Positions 1 through 11,966 of a DNA stretch of 64,000 nt are shown piece by piece. Numbering within the stretch: position 1 is the stretch's first letter; every line of letters starts with the position of its first letter. The stretch is from Diaporthe sp. PMI_573. Its lineage: Eukaryota > Ascomycota > Sordariomycetes > Diaporthales > Diaporthaceae. A program made the position numbers and the translations under genes. The DNA is taken from contig JAJTUP010000006.1 of assembly GCA_021399435.1 (NCBI GenBank), positions 992,001 through 1,056,000 on the forward strand, given 5' to 3'. The notes under the pieces were generated by a model that saw nothing but the letters and a program-made list of their open reading frames with translations, did no database searches and was not told the origin of the DNA.

Positions 1-3000
1 GTGGGTTGCGGTGCTGCATTGTGTAGATGAAACCTGGGGTATAAGAAACACAGGGGTATCTCGACAAGCAGCGGCTTACGCCCAGGTGTCGACCAAGGGG
101 CTGGAGGAATGCCGGACGTGGAAATGACCTGATAACAGGATTAGCGAGGCATTCCTGGATCGAATCGCCATGACTTTGGCACGAGGCCTGCAAATTGCAA
201 CTGCCATTGTATCAGACCATAGTGCCTTCTCATGTAACACGTCAATTGGTGGAATTCATCAAGCCGCATTCAGTTCAGCGACGGAAGCCAAGCAAGGGCC
301 TCAGACAAGTTATTCGAGGCGCAACGGCCACATCGCTTAGACGACTACACAGAAGTTAGGTGACTGTGGCTGACCGCCAGGAAGGCTGGATATGCTTTCT
401 GAGACGGCAAGAGCCAGACTGGGACCGGTGGTCCCTGGACGAGACGCACTGACGACAAGGCGGCCCCAACCGCTGGTACCATATTACACAGTAGTACGGT
501 AACTCTACTGGATCTCGGATGTCCCCCAACAAAGCTCAGCATCGCTGCTTTTGGAATTGTGGATGATTCCTTGTCGGAGCGTAACCAAGACCAGTCCGAA
601 CTGTGGGCGAAGCGCCCGAGTGGCTCACGTGCTCAAAAACCCACACGGCGGCCCGACGTGGTGGTGCGAAGTCACCGGCACCCACGACCAGACGCAGTTA
701 GCAGTCCGCGGTCGTCGCTCACTGCGTCTGCACTACACACAGTATCTGCCGTGAGCAAGAAAGATGTCGGTCACGACTCATGCCCGTTGCAAAGTGGATG
801 TGTTCGCCGAACCTTGGCCCACTCTGTCCACGCGGATCACTGCCCATGTCGGCAAGCCTTGGCCCAGGCGCGCAGTAATCACGATTCCGTCGAGAGCCGC
901 CGGCGATCAGTGTCTCAAACAGGGCTAATGCTTGCGTGAATTTGGTGATCGGCAACGACCCCTTCTGTTTCAATACTCGGTCATCTGCGCTGGGTTCGCT
1001 CCCGTTGAGATGACGGATCTTGGACCGCGCTCCAAGAAATTGTTGCGCTTTGCACGATTTTGACAGAAATCACGAAAATCTCTCGGCTGGAACGAACAAG
1101 TGCTCTACAACGCTGTGACTGCCCCCACTAGCGTTCTGCTGGCTATGGGACACCGGCCCTACTGAGCTATTAACGGGCGGTAACAGAGTGATTGTCGATC
1201 TCTTCCCTCACGGCACGCTGGATTTTTCGGCAATCGGCTGCCTTCCAACTAGTGTCCGGGCCACAATGCTTGATCGGGCAGCTCACCCGTCACACTGTCT
1301 ATGTGTTTTGGATTGCGCCGAAGGGGCATGTCAAGGGTCGCAGTGCTTGTTGGCAAGATACTGTACTCCTCAAGATCCCCGTACGAGTGACAATCCGAGA
1401 ACCCCTGTAGTGTAGCCGCCGTCTCTAGAACGTGGGGCTATATTACAGCCATTATCGACGCCGAGGCGAGGTCGTGTATGACGTCTAAATGACGGTGGAA
1501 GCCTCTGCGACTAGGTCGGCAGCTCCTGCGTAAGACACCTGTGTGGGTTGGCTGGTTCAATTACTGTTTATGGCAATTAGGGGCTTGCTTGCGTCTTCAT
1601 TAGCAGGATAACAAGTGCTTCAAGAAATTGTGCCATAGCTGTGCAGTCTGGCCCATCAAATATGCCAGAGAGCTTATGCGCGGCAAGCGGTAGGCCGGAG
1701 CGGGAGCCAGGGTCTGCAACTTTGTGTCACCGGTTGTCGCACCAATGGCGTTTGGCATTCTGTCATGTTTCTGGATTTGGGCCTTAAGCGCCCCGACGCG
1801 TTTAAGTGAAGACTAAGGTTACCCAGTGGCGAACATCAGTGCTCGCGCTGAGAGGTTGGCCTGTAGCACAAGTTGAGTTGACTAAGCACGGCGTTGTTTT
1901 GTTGTGGTCATCAAGTTCCCTTGAGACAGCAAGAGGCCACTAGCCCTGATTGATCGACAGGTCTAACGGGCTCTAATCATGAAATGTTGCCGCCCCGCAT
2001 AGAAGGCTGCACGATTCGCTGCCAGCTTTGAGGGGTATCAAACCGTGGTCGGCGTGCCATGGTCGTGTTGTTGATCCGGGTTTTTGGCGGACAAGGAAAG
2101 CCTCACAACTGCGTCTCTTGGCTCGAGTGTTTCACGAAAGCAAGCCTGACGTGCCTAAGTACCGAAGCTGCGGGATGTGGGTTTCCGCACGGGGCAGAGG
2201 TCAGTGTAAAAAGGCAAGGATCAGAGCTTCCGGGTATTTTCCAATGATTGGTCTGCACCTGGTCGTCCCGCTGAGAGCGAGGCGAGTCGGTTTATACAAA
2301 GCGGAGCTGATAGCGGAGTCGAGACGACTCGTCCGTGTGCCGTTCCGAGGCGGAGCTGTAGCGGAGCAGGCCTTATCCAGAATCACTGTGTGCGGAGTAG
2401 TATTCGTACCCAAGTATCCATCAGCTGAGCCCCCGACCCCGTGTCCGCGCCCGAAATCATTCGTTAGCGATCTAAAATGAGTAAAACGCCCGTCCTGATT
2501 CCTTCGCCATTGTACGTGGCTTGCCAAGCACTGATGTCCAGGTTGGACGACAGCCGGTCTCGTAAGCGTGATCAGACTTCGCTCCATCTTGAATGGTGCG
2601 TTGTAAATGGCGCTTTTTGGCACGGCTTATGTGTCTGTCTCCTTGGTGGATGCAGCTTCGCAACGCCTGCAGACAAAGGCGGTCGGTCGCCCTGGGTTGA
2701 CACGGTGGACATGGGACGGGCTTGGCTTCCGGCAAGCAAGAAGCCATCCAGGCCTCTTGCCCAGCTACGGCCAATGCTGTGATCTCGAGGTGCTGGCTGG
2801 CTGGCGGGCTAGCAGGCCGGTGGACGACCAAGCTAGCCAGGGCGCACATCAACGGCCACAGGGCCCGCCGCACCACCTTTATCGGCACCCGGCCAGCCGG
2901 CCGTCACTCCATACTGGGGGTGCTCAACGGGGCCGCAAGGGTCTCATGGGTCGTAGCCGACACTGACAACCTTGCAGAAAAGGTAGCTACTCAGGGTTTC

Positions 3001-4673
3001 ATGTTGTGGGCTCTGGCGCGCAGCGCAGCGGAATGCCCGGTCCTGTCATTGAAGAGTGACATCGAGGAAGCAGAGGCTGTCTGGCAATATGCATGCGAGA
3101 GCCCTGTACTGTGTACGCCGTAGAACCGCTTGTTCGATCGGCGCTGAAGCCAGCCGACATGGCACCCATCCTGCAAATTCCTCCCGCTAGCGCTCACGAC
3201 ATTGTGTTTGTGACGAATGTGGTGACAGGGCACCCCCTGGATTGATCGTGAAGCCCTCATTCGTGGCCTCGGAGGGCGATGTTGTGTGCAAACAGGCATG
3301 AGATAACCCCCCGACATGATTGCTGTAGCAAACAGAGGCGGAGAGTGGGATGAAACCCGCGGGTCGTTGGCTCGACTTGCTGAGCGCTTTGCCAAGAGGG
3401 GCCACCGGGGCTGGGAGTGACGGCCAGAGAGGGCAGGGAAAACGTGGCGCCTAGTCCACTCTAGAAGTGGTGTGCTGGTACTGCAATCAGTAATGTTCTG
3501 GACCGTGGGTCTTGAGATTGATGTGCCCCAGACAAAATCCTACGACGCGCGATCGACTTCCGTTTCGGGTGAAGCGTGGGATATTGGCAGTGGTCCATCG
3601 TCGACGACAGCATGGCGTACGCGAAGCGACACCCTTTCGGGCATGCAATATTGCCCGGTGCCATATCCCGCTTACCAACAGCAAAGATGGCTGCTGCTGC
3701 GGCGCCGAAAGCATCCCGCTTGGCCAAGTTCCGGTCCTCCCGGCACGGCTGCCCCCGGTGCTACCTATCCGCAACGACAGCTGCGATTTGTTGTGTTTGC
3801 TCTTCGGATAGAGATATGACCAACACCCCACCACCCCAACACCCCAACACCCAATAAGGCGAGTGGGCATGGGGGTCGCCGCGACAAGGTACGGTGCACA
3901 TATCGCCCAGGGCGAGGTACTATATAGAGGGGTTGGATTGCCTCGACGCCTTCGGCTGTGGGAAGAGGCAGAAGGAGCCCGAGTGCTCAAACACTGTGTG
4001 TGTATACGTGCGCTGTGAAAGAGCAGGCTGTCAAAACTGACGAGATGAGATGAGATGAGACGAGACGAGTGGCACCTCCTTAGATGACATGACATGACGA
4101 GCAGCAGGCAGGAAAGTGGCCCGTAGCATTGGAAGCACATGGCACCAGCGTAGCATTGCCTCGTTGCCTGTCCTGCCCTCGATGTCGTGCATGATTCGCC
4201 TGGGGAATGTGTATCCAGGCGGTCGAGGTTGCAGTGTCAATGCCGTGCCATGAGGCTGTCGACCACACAGTACTGTGAGTTTCCGCGGCACCTGTGAGGA
4301 GCCATGACTTGATTTCCGATTGAGGTCGCAGTCGAGGTCACAGTTACGGGCGCTGGTACGGGCGCGGGCGCGGTCGCAGTTGCAGTTACAGTTACAGTCG
4401 CGGTTCACGGAGGCCGGTCGATGTTGTCGCGCAGCAGGGCAAAACAATGTCTTGCTGACGGCCGACTGGGAAGGCTCGGAGTGTTCCTTGGGGGGGAGGG
4501 GAAGTACCGGTGTCCTCGACCTGCTGCGCGATACACAACGATGGTACGTACTGGGTACCCGGTACCTGACGCTTGCATCCCGTGTGGGGAACCGCTTCCG
4601 TCCGCCTGTTCCTGCCTCGCTCGAACCTACTTGCCTGCCATGCAGAGGACTGACTGCCCAGGAGGCGAGACAG

Positions 4674-4724
<51 letters not shown>

Positions 4725-7700
4725 CAGTTGTTAATGTCCGGTTATTAGTCTACCATACATCAATCACCATCTCCCAACGTCGGCAACCCCTCCCACGGCG
4801 GACATGGTCAGACCAGCTACTTTGCATCACGGTAGAAACCCGCAGCTACCCATGTCCTGGCAACAAGGCCTCTGCCCTGCCCTCTGCCCTCCCCCCTCCC
4901 CCCTCCCCCCTCCCCCCCTCCACGAGTCTTCGCGAGATCATCGCCCCCAAGTTGCATGGCGTGGCGTCGACGATCTTGCTGATCAGAGTCGGAGTCTGCT
5001 GATGCTTGGGAAGCACCGACCTAAAGATCAGGATCAAGATCAGAATCAAGATCAAGGCCCAGTTACAACTCTACAACAGGCCACCAGCGCACCCAGCCTG
5101 CCAGCTTGATACAGTGCCGTAGGTCGCAGCGCTATGCCGTGCCGCCCCACGGACACATGCGGTATAGCCACAACACTTGGCTGTGGATGAACCCGGCGCT
5201 TTGGTGATGGCGGATCGACCAGTCCAGCCTGGTCGCACATGGCGTACCGGGGAACGCCCAGGCCCAACAGTCACCCATCCTCACTCTCAATCTTGGTCCT
5301 CCTCGGAGACTCGGAGAGCACAACACACGGGCCCTGGCGTTGACCATCTCATTTCGTGCTACTCTGTCGGGCCCGGACGCCATAGAGGCAGCCACACTCC
5401 TACGCACCCACGTCTCCCTGTGCAGCGCGACACCCGCCTCGTCCAGCCTCGGTCAGCAGTGGGCTCTGTACATTCCATGCTCTCGCAATGCCCTCTGTTT
5501 TTTCGGCTTCGTCCAGCTGAGGCCTGAGTGTCCGCCTCGCAGTGTCTATCCAATCTCGGTCACTGCCCAGAGCTACTAGCAACGGACCGAGGTCACGGCG
5601 ACAGCCACACATCTGGTCCAAAAATGCGGCTTTTAATCACGACTTGCTTGGGTGCGGTTCAGCTGTCCTTGTTGGGACAGCTTGTAGCTCCAACTTTGAT
5701 CTACCGGTACCAAAGGCCCAACAGCAACGCTCGGAGAGCGGAGCACTGGCGACTAAACCACTTGCCGGGCCCATTCCGTGACACAGACATCACGTCCAAC
5801 AAGTGCCGCAGTGCACCACAAAAATTCAACAAGCTCGTCTTGGTAGATCGCAATAGTCTGCCGCTGCTGAGCCCCGGTACTTGGACCCGGCACAACGTCG
5901 GACAAGCTCTAGACTCTTGTCTGCAGTGGGATACGATGCTCCCTGGGCCACGCGGTAGACTTCCGTCTGGCCATGTCGGGGGCTGTTCGGATCCACTGGT
6001 CAGCAAACCCCCAGTTTTGTCCCTTGTCGCCCTTCGGAGACTTGTTGCAGTCACCACACGGGAAGTTCCACCTGGCCCTTGCTACTGGACCTACAGTACG
6101 TGCGATAGCAGATGTCCCACATACAGTATTGCATGGTGCTGTGTACTGTGGTACTTGGGTCGAGCCGGCACGTTGCCAGCTTTCCCGCATCCCCTTGTGC
6201 CTGGGAAAAGCCAAGTCGGAGCAGTTGCGTGTAGAGTGGGTCCCGACCAAACCAACTTCCACCCCTTACTAGATGCATACAGCCACGGGGCCTGCCATAG
6301 CCAGGAAGCCGGGAAGCAGCCTCAAATTGGCCAAATGTCCCTGGCGGCCTTGAAGAAACACGCACCACCAGCAAGCAGTTCCCGTCAAGCGCAATGGATT
6401 CCTTTCAGAGCTGGCGGCGGCGCCATCTGACGCCACGCGTTTGAGAAACCTGCGCCCATGCCTTGTCGAGGAGCCTGCCACCCCTTCATTCCTGCACTAC
6501 CGGCCGCGAGCAGGGAGCAAGCAGCCGTTGCGCGAGGAGTGAGCACGGCCAGCTGTGTACTTGTCGACGCCACCTCGGGCACGGTGCCGCTGCCAGGAAA
6601 CCAATGCCCTACGCGGGAAGTCGCGTGGAATGGCTCCTCACTCCACGGACAGCAATTGACAGGCCAGCCACGCCAGAGAGTCTGTTAGGCGGTACTCCGC
6701 CGCCGGGGGCAGTGCTGCCAAAGAGACTCGGCGACGTCGCCCAAAACCCCTGATCTCTCAATCTCGAGTTGTGTGGGACTCTGCGTTGCCGAACTCCTGC
6801 CTTGTTTCATTGATCGAAGCGAAGAGGATCTGGATCCATTCCACACGGCCACAGCCATGTCCATTCTAAGGAGACTCGACCCGGCAGTGGGGAAAATTCG
6901 CCGGTGCGGCGTCGCTGTCAGTAAAATCCCCGATCTCTGGGTCCGCCAATCGCTAGCAAGCCATAGCCTATGGTACCTGGTACCGATGCGGTCCGACGGA
7001 CAACAAGCTCGGTCGGATTCTCACACCACAGGCCAGCGGGGCTTGTACGTGGTTGTCCAGGCTGTTCAACGCTTCTCGCCATGTAGGACATTTCGCACGG
7101 GGTTTGGATGAAAGCTTTGATATTAATGGCACACACATATCATGTGCCGAACCGAGAACAGCAACCTTGTGAAGGCAAATAATAGACTAGGGGTACTAAC
7201 ACGATTTCGGCGACCAGGCCAACAGTTTCTCCAGCAAGCAACGGCGCAAGTCATCAACGGCCACCACGGGTAACGCACGGAGGGTCGCGGCTACAACCAT
7301 GTACTTGCACAGGTACCTAGTCCAGCCTTGGACCATGCCAACATTCCACACGTCTGACACCATTTTCTAACTAATAGGAACACAACGCTGGCGATGCATG
7401 CGCCTGCAGGGTTCAGGTCCGTCCATTCAAGCTTCCGTGGTAGCCATTCATAAGCACCCATTCAGAGCGGCAGCCGAAGCGCACCCCGTGAAGGGGTCTC
7501 CCGGTCGCATGAACATGATTTCGGCACCCCTCTAGCTCGCCATCAGTTGAAACCTTGTCATAATTAGAAGCATGGTACCCACATGCCAGAAAAGGGGTAG
7601 GAAGCCGCATGGCACCTAATGTTTGGATACTTCAGGACGTTCATCAGTCTTGAGTGTAACATCCTGCAACGCCATGAAGTATCGTCGCCTGACCAGCCAA

Positions 7701-9419
7701 CTACATGCTCACTTGCCCAAGATCTCCCAGCGAGGAAGAGCATCATGGAGACCGCCCCCACCCGCTGATCTATGTACAGGCCTAGGCTGGCCGGGCGGCC
7801 TGGCAATCAGCACGCCCAGTGGCGGGCAAGTGTTAGTCGTGCGGAAGCGACACTCTATTTTATCCCCAGGGCTGGGACTCGCGGGAAAGTGGCCGGCTTG
7901 TCGCCATCGGTTATGCAGCAACAAAGACCCGTGGCTTAATCACACACCTGTTAACGTAGCGGTCACTTCGACTGCAGACGCTGAACTATGGGGAACAGGG
8001 GCTCGCTCTGGGGTCCATGACTAGCAGGCACATAGGTCGCAGCAGAAACCGCCTGCCCACAGCCCCCTGGGCCGCGAAACACGCCAGCAATGCCGGTTGT
8101 TGAACATCATTCAAGATCTCTTGGTTTGCCCTAGCCACTGTGCGCCAGGGGGGCCTCGTCAGGTGGGCCTAGAGGATTCATCTCTCCAGATAATTCTTCC
8201 GATTCAGCGTTAACACGCGGAGAGCCCCGGCAAGCTGCAACCCCTGACCGGATGGACCACGCAGAGTCGGAGAGGGCGTGCATAGTGCCTACTTCGCAGT
8301 ACTACGTACCTACAGGCAGGGTAGTAGTACGTACCGAGACAGCTCCTCCCTCCACATCGATCTCCACTTGCAGGCCCCAACTTGTCATGGCAAGTCAAAG
8401 TCAAGCTTGCATGGATTCACGGAGATCTCCTTGCACTCCCTCCTCTCAGGCCGAGCTAAGTTGACCTCGGAGCCATACTTGTCGACGTTTCTTTCGACAT
8501 ACTAGTAGTCGTCTCCTCCTCTAGTCACCCCATAGGCCTAGACTCTTCCTTTTCCCTGTCTTGTCATCACCTGCACAAGCCCTGTCTCCTGAGCTTGCAT
8601 GTCCCTCGATCTTCAACCGGCAGGATCCTCTTTCTGTTTGCCGACTCAATCCGGACCTGACTCTAATCTGCTCAGCTCTGCAACTTGGCGGCCCGGTGGA
8701 ACTGACCTGCATCTTTCGTACGGAAGTCTGCGAGATTGGCTGCGGATATTGTGTTGCCAAACGTCAATCTCTTGTCCAACTTCTCTATACACAGAAGACG
8801 GTGCCAGGTACTTCCTTCGGCAACGTGAAGCGAAATTTCACGCCAACGCGGCAGCCGCATACCAGCAGATGCAGCACTGCGCTTGTCGACGTGCTCCGTG
8901 ACGGACCGTGTCCTATCCAGTCCCACTGTGAAATAGAATATTCACGGGGGCCAAGTGAAGGGAAGGTCTGCCGAGCAGCTGTATGACACCACGGACCAGA
9001 ACGCATCGGGGTTGCACAGAAACTGCAGCACTGCGAAGTTACCGCCAAAGAGGACACACCTACCTGTGCCCTGACGAATTGGGGTGGAGAATACTTGAGA
9101 CATCTCCGCGTTGCCAATTCTGATCGACCTGGAAGATAACGACCAGTTCTTGTGTACCGGGCCAGGCGTGGTCTCGATTTGGGAGCGTGGAGGGAGACTG
9201 GTAAATGGGGAGCAAGTCCGCCACCTATTCGCGACCTCAGTTCATCCACATCCCGTCCTTTGGTCCGGCCGACCAAAGACAGAAAACAAAAAGACTACCC
9301 CAGAAATATTACTCTGCATGTTTCTCGACAGACAGCTCCCCGGAATCTCGCCTATTGGGGAGCTTGTGGGGTCCTTGCCGAACAAGACCAGAAGTCACTG
9401 GTCTCTAGACTCGTCGAAC
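1..9419. other. Gene-free stretch upstream of the Zn2Cys6 regulator
   Basis: I see no gene here. Open frames up to 300 codons occur (for example 5528-6430, +), but they begin at non-ATG codons, overlap open frames on other strands and carry no recognisable motif. The stretch holds simple repeats: a GAGAT-type run near 4042-4070, a long GT run at 4676-4724, a CT-rich block near 4880-4920 and a GATCAA-type repeat near 5028-5058. From about 8330 the + strand becomes pyrimidine-rich, as fungal promoters and 5' leaders often are. The right end probably contains the promoter and 5' UTR of the regulator at 9420. Confidence 0.6.
4676..4724. repeat. GT dinucleotide microsatellite
   Basis: An almost perfect GT run of more than 40 bases ends in a short GC alternation. 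It lies in gene-free DNA. Purine-pyrimidine alternation of this length can adopt Z-form DNA and is prone to slippage. Confidence 0.95.
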
Positions 9420-11966
9420 ATGGCAGCCGCGTCACACAACCAATACCCTCGATCTCCCAACCCTTCCACAAGGTCATACGACTCTTCGTCAGTATCTTCT
9501 GCAACTTCTCCAGCGCCTCCCGCCCAGTACTTGGGCGGCTTGATGAGCACAAGTGCGAGGTCGAACCCGGCGCCAGCACCACACCCCATCGGTATTCCCC
9601 CATTGCCCCCGGTTCATCAGCATTCGTCGTTCCAGCCGTACACTCCAGTCACCGCGACGACCATGATCGGACGGGATTCTCTACCGTCGAACGACTCCGT
9701 TGCCAGCACGCCGGGATCAGCCAATGCCCAGCTCCCACCAACATCTGCCAGCAGTAGCAATGTGCAGCAGAAACGGGCCTACCGCCAGAGGAGAAAAGAT
9801 CCTAGTTGTGACGCCTGCCGAGAGCGTAAGGTCAAGTGCGACGCGACAGAGACGACCAGCTGTTCTGAGTGCTCTAGCCGGAATGTCAAGTGCCAGTTCA
9901 CCAAGGAGACGAACCGCCGCATGTCGTCCATCAAGCAAGTACAGGACCTCGAGAAGCAGATCGAACGCGTCCGCAGGGAGAACAATAGTCTCCGACGCAT
10001 GATCTCTGAAAAGGATGGACAGCTGGACGTGGACACCGAGGGCATCGAGCAGCTACCCCTTCAGCTTCCCAGCATAGGAGCGGAACCGAAGAGGAGGAAG
10101 CGTCCGGCGCCCATGCACGACCTCTCCAGGGCGCGATCGAATTTGTTGAATTTCTCGAAAGGTGTCTGGAAACCACCAGCACAATACCGCAACTCTCTGA
10201 CTGCGACACTGTTCGACACCCAGAGGCCCGAGTTGCCACCAATACAGGCGACGAAGCAGCTCCTTGACAGCTACTTTACTTCTACGCACAGCATGTTTCC
10301 AATACTCCACTGGCGCACTTTCGAGCAGGGCATTGAGGACATGTACAGGGCGGCAAACTTACAGAGTGTTCCACTCTCGTTCATGTCTATGTTCTTCGCC
10401 GTTTTGGCAGTGGGCAGTCTATTCACACCTGACGCACCAAGCGAGCGGTCATACCGCGGCTCCGAGCTCCTCGAAATGTCACGGAAGCTGATCGATCCGT
10501 GGAACAACAACTTTGTGCTCGATGATGCGCGAACGCTAACTCTGCAGTCAATCTTCCTCAGCGAAATGAACCTCAAATCCGCGGCCTGGAACTGTCTAGG
10601 GAATGCCGTCCGAGTTGCGCAAGACGTTGGGCTTTACTCCGAATCAGGGCCGTGGCCGGTCATCGAGGGAGAAATGCGTCGGCGGGCTTGGTGGACAATT
10701 TACATCCTTGACCGCAGCCTCTCCGTGGAGCTGGGCAGGCCACTTCTGATCGACGACTCTGACTGCGACGTGTCTCTGCCTGCGGGCGTTGACGACGCTT
10801 ACATCCACGACGGCGGGATGACTGTCCCTGCAGGGGCCGAGCCCCTGACGAATTCCCTCCTCGCCCTTATTAATGTGGTGCGATCATACGGCGCCCTTCA
10901 CAAGGCTCTTGCCTCCCCAGTGGTAGCACCAACCCGCCTCGCAACCTTCGACTCGCACTTTGCATCCTGCCTGCGGACTTTCCCGCCAGCATGCGATCCT
11001 TCGTCCCAGGTTCCGTTGAGCCCTCACCTCCTCAATCCCTTGATCTACCTACTTCACGCGCGTCTACTCCTCCACAGGCACAACCTCACGCCCAGCTGCC
11101 CATCCGACGTCCGAATCTCAGCGATCGAGCAGTGCACCCACACGGCACTGGAGACCGCCTCTCTCATCACCCGAACAACACCTCAGCTCCCCGACGGGGC
11201 CACTTCTCTGCTCGCTATGCACCTTTTTCGCTGCACACTGTTCCTGCTACTCGCAGGATATCTGGACGCAGCCACAGCGTGTATCCGCGCACTAGCTGCA
11301 ATCGGTACCCGGCGAGATGTCACTACACCGTGTGGGCGTTTCCTGTCGTTCTTCGCGGCGGTTCTGGCAGGCAAGAAGACCGAGTATGCGGCCTACATAG
11401 CCAGGAGCAGCCCGCAGACTCTCGCACAGCCGCCCCCCGCCGCTGGGAGGCCACAGCCCAGTCCGCTGCAAGACGCGCTTCTCAGGGATGAGGAGCTGCT
11501 TGTGTATGTCAGTGGGGATCTTCAAGCCGGGCCGGAAACTGGATGGGTCTGGGCGGGCGGTGAGAGGGATGCGCAGGCTCAGCAGTCTTCCAGCCCCGGA
11601 CTGGTACGGAGCGGTGCTTCCGGGAGCGGAAAGGGAGCCCTGTTCAGCTCGGAAGCCCGGACCGGACTCAGTGAGGAAGAAAGCCGAGACTGGAGCGGAT
11701 GGGAAAGAGTTGAAGGCCTGATTCGTGGCCTCTCGTCTGGATCGACTACACCTACTGCACCGGCAAGCGGCGGGCCCTGGGCCCATGCGCGCCCTGCCAC
11801 CTTGCCACCGCCGCCAGGACCGCCATTGCAGGTCAAGATGGAACCAGGAATGGGCCAGGTGCCCCCAGCGGCTGGTCCAAGCGGCGGCGGTGGAAGCAAC
11901 GGCAACAGTCCCACGACGGGCAAGACCAAAAGCCAAGACAGAATCAGCATCGCGAACATTATCTGA
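9420..11966 (+). CDS. Zn2Cys6 transcription factor with fungal_trans domain
   Basis: A nuclear sequence-specific regulator of the binuclear zinc cluster class. With the ATG at 9420 the protein has 848 residues. The frame is open upstream to 9111 but has no ATG at its far end, and the segment before 9420 does not look like protein. The N-terminus is Ser/Pro/Thr-rich. The zinc cluster starts at about residue 130 with the pattern CDACRERKVKC followed by CSECSSRNVKC, so all six cysteines are present. It is preceded by a basic RQRRK stretch and followed by a predicted coiled coil (about 170-200) for dimerisation. A fungal_trans (PF04082-like) middle region spans roughly 270-455 and includes the RRRAWWTIYILDR signature. 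The C-terminus is Gly/Pro/Ser-rich low complexity. No intron is needed. I do not recognise the specific regulator, so target genes are unknown. Confidence 0.9.
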   Translation: MAAASHNQYPRSPNPSTRSYDSSSVSSATSPAPPAQYLGGLMSTSARSNPAPAPHPIGIPPLPPVHQHSSFQPYTPVTATTMIGRDSLPSNDSVASTPGSANAQLPPTSASSSNVQQKRAYRQRRKDPSCDACRERKVKCDATETTSCSECSSRNVKCQFTKETNRRMSSIKQVQDLEKQIERVRRENNSLRRMISEKDGQLDVDTEGIEQLPLQLPSIGAEPKRRKRPAPMHDLSRARSNLLNFSKGVWKPPAQYRNSLTATLFDTQRPELPPIQATKQLLDSYFTSTHSMFPILHWRTFEQGIEDMYRAANLQSVPLSFMSMFFAVLAVGSLFTPDAPSERSYRGSELLEMSRKLIDPWNNNFVLDDARTLTLQSIFLSEMNLKSAAWNCLGNAVRVAQDVGLYSESGPWPVIEGEMRRRAWWTIYILDRSLSVELGRPLLIDDSDCDVSLPAGVDDAYIHDGGMTVPAGAEPLTNSLLALINVVRSYGALHKALASPVVAPTRLATFDSHFASCLRTFPPACDPSSQVPLSPHLLNPLIYLLHARLLLHRHNLTPSCPSDVRISAIEQCTHTALETASLITRTTPQLPDGATSLLAMHLFRCTLFLLLAGYLDAATACIRALAAIGTRRDVTTPCGRFLSFFAAVLAGKKTEYAAYIARSSPQTLAQPPPAAGRPQPSPLQDALLRDEELLVYVSGDLQAGPETGWVWAGGERDAQAQQSSSPGLVRSGASGSGKGALFSSEARTGLSEEESRDWSGWERVEGLIRGLSSGSTTPTAPASGGPWAHARPATLPPPPGPPLQVKMEPGMGQVPPAAGPSGGGGSNGNSPTTGKTKSQDRISIANII

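Noticed and set aside
4042..5058. Short-period repeats near 4042-4070, 4320-4400 and 5028-5058 as a CRISPR-like array
   Set aside because: Units are 5-8 bp and contiguous without spacers; simple sequence in a eukaryotic genome.
5528..6430. A 300-codon open frame on the + strand
   Set aside because: Starts with GTG, has no recognisable motif, overlaps several other open frames and shows no splice context; chance in GC-rich DNA.
9111..9419. N-terminal extension of the regulator frame
   Set aside because: It opens at TTG, contains no better ATG before 9420 and does not resemble regulator sequence; treated as 5' UTR.
11292..11936. A 214-codon open frame antisense to the Zn2Cys6 regulator
   Set aside because: Shadow of the GC-rich coding strand; no motif.
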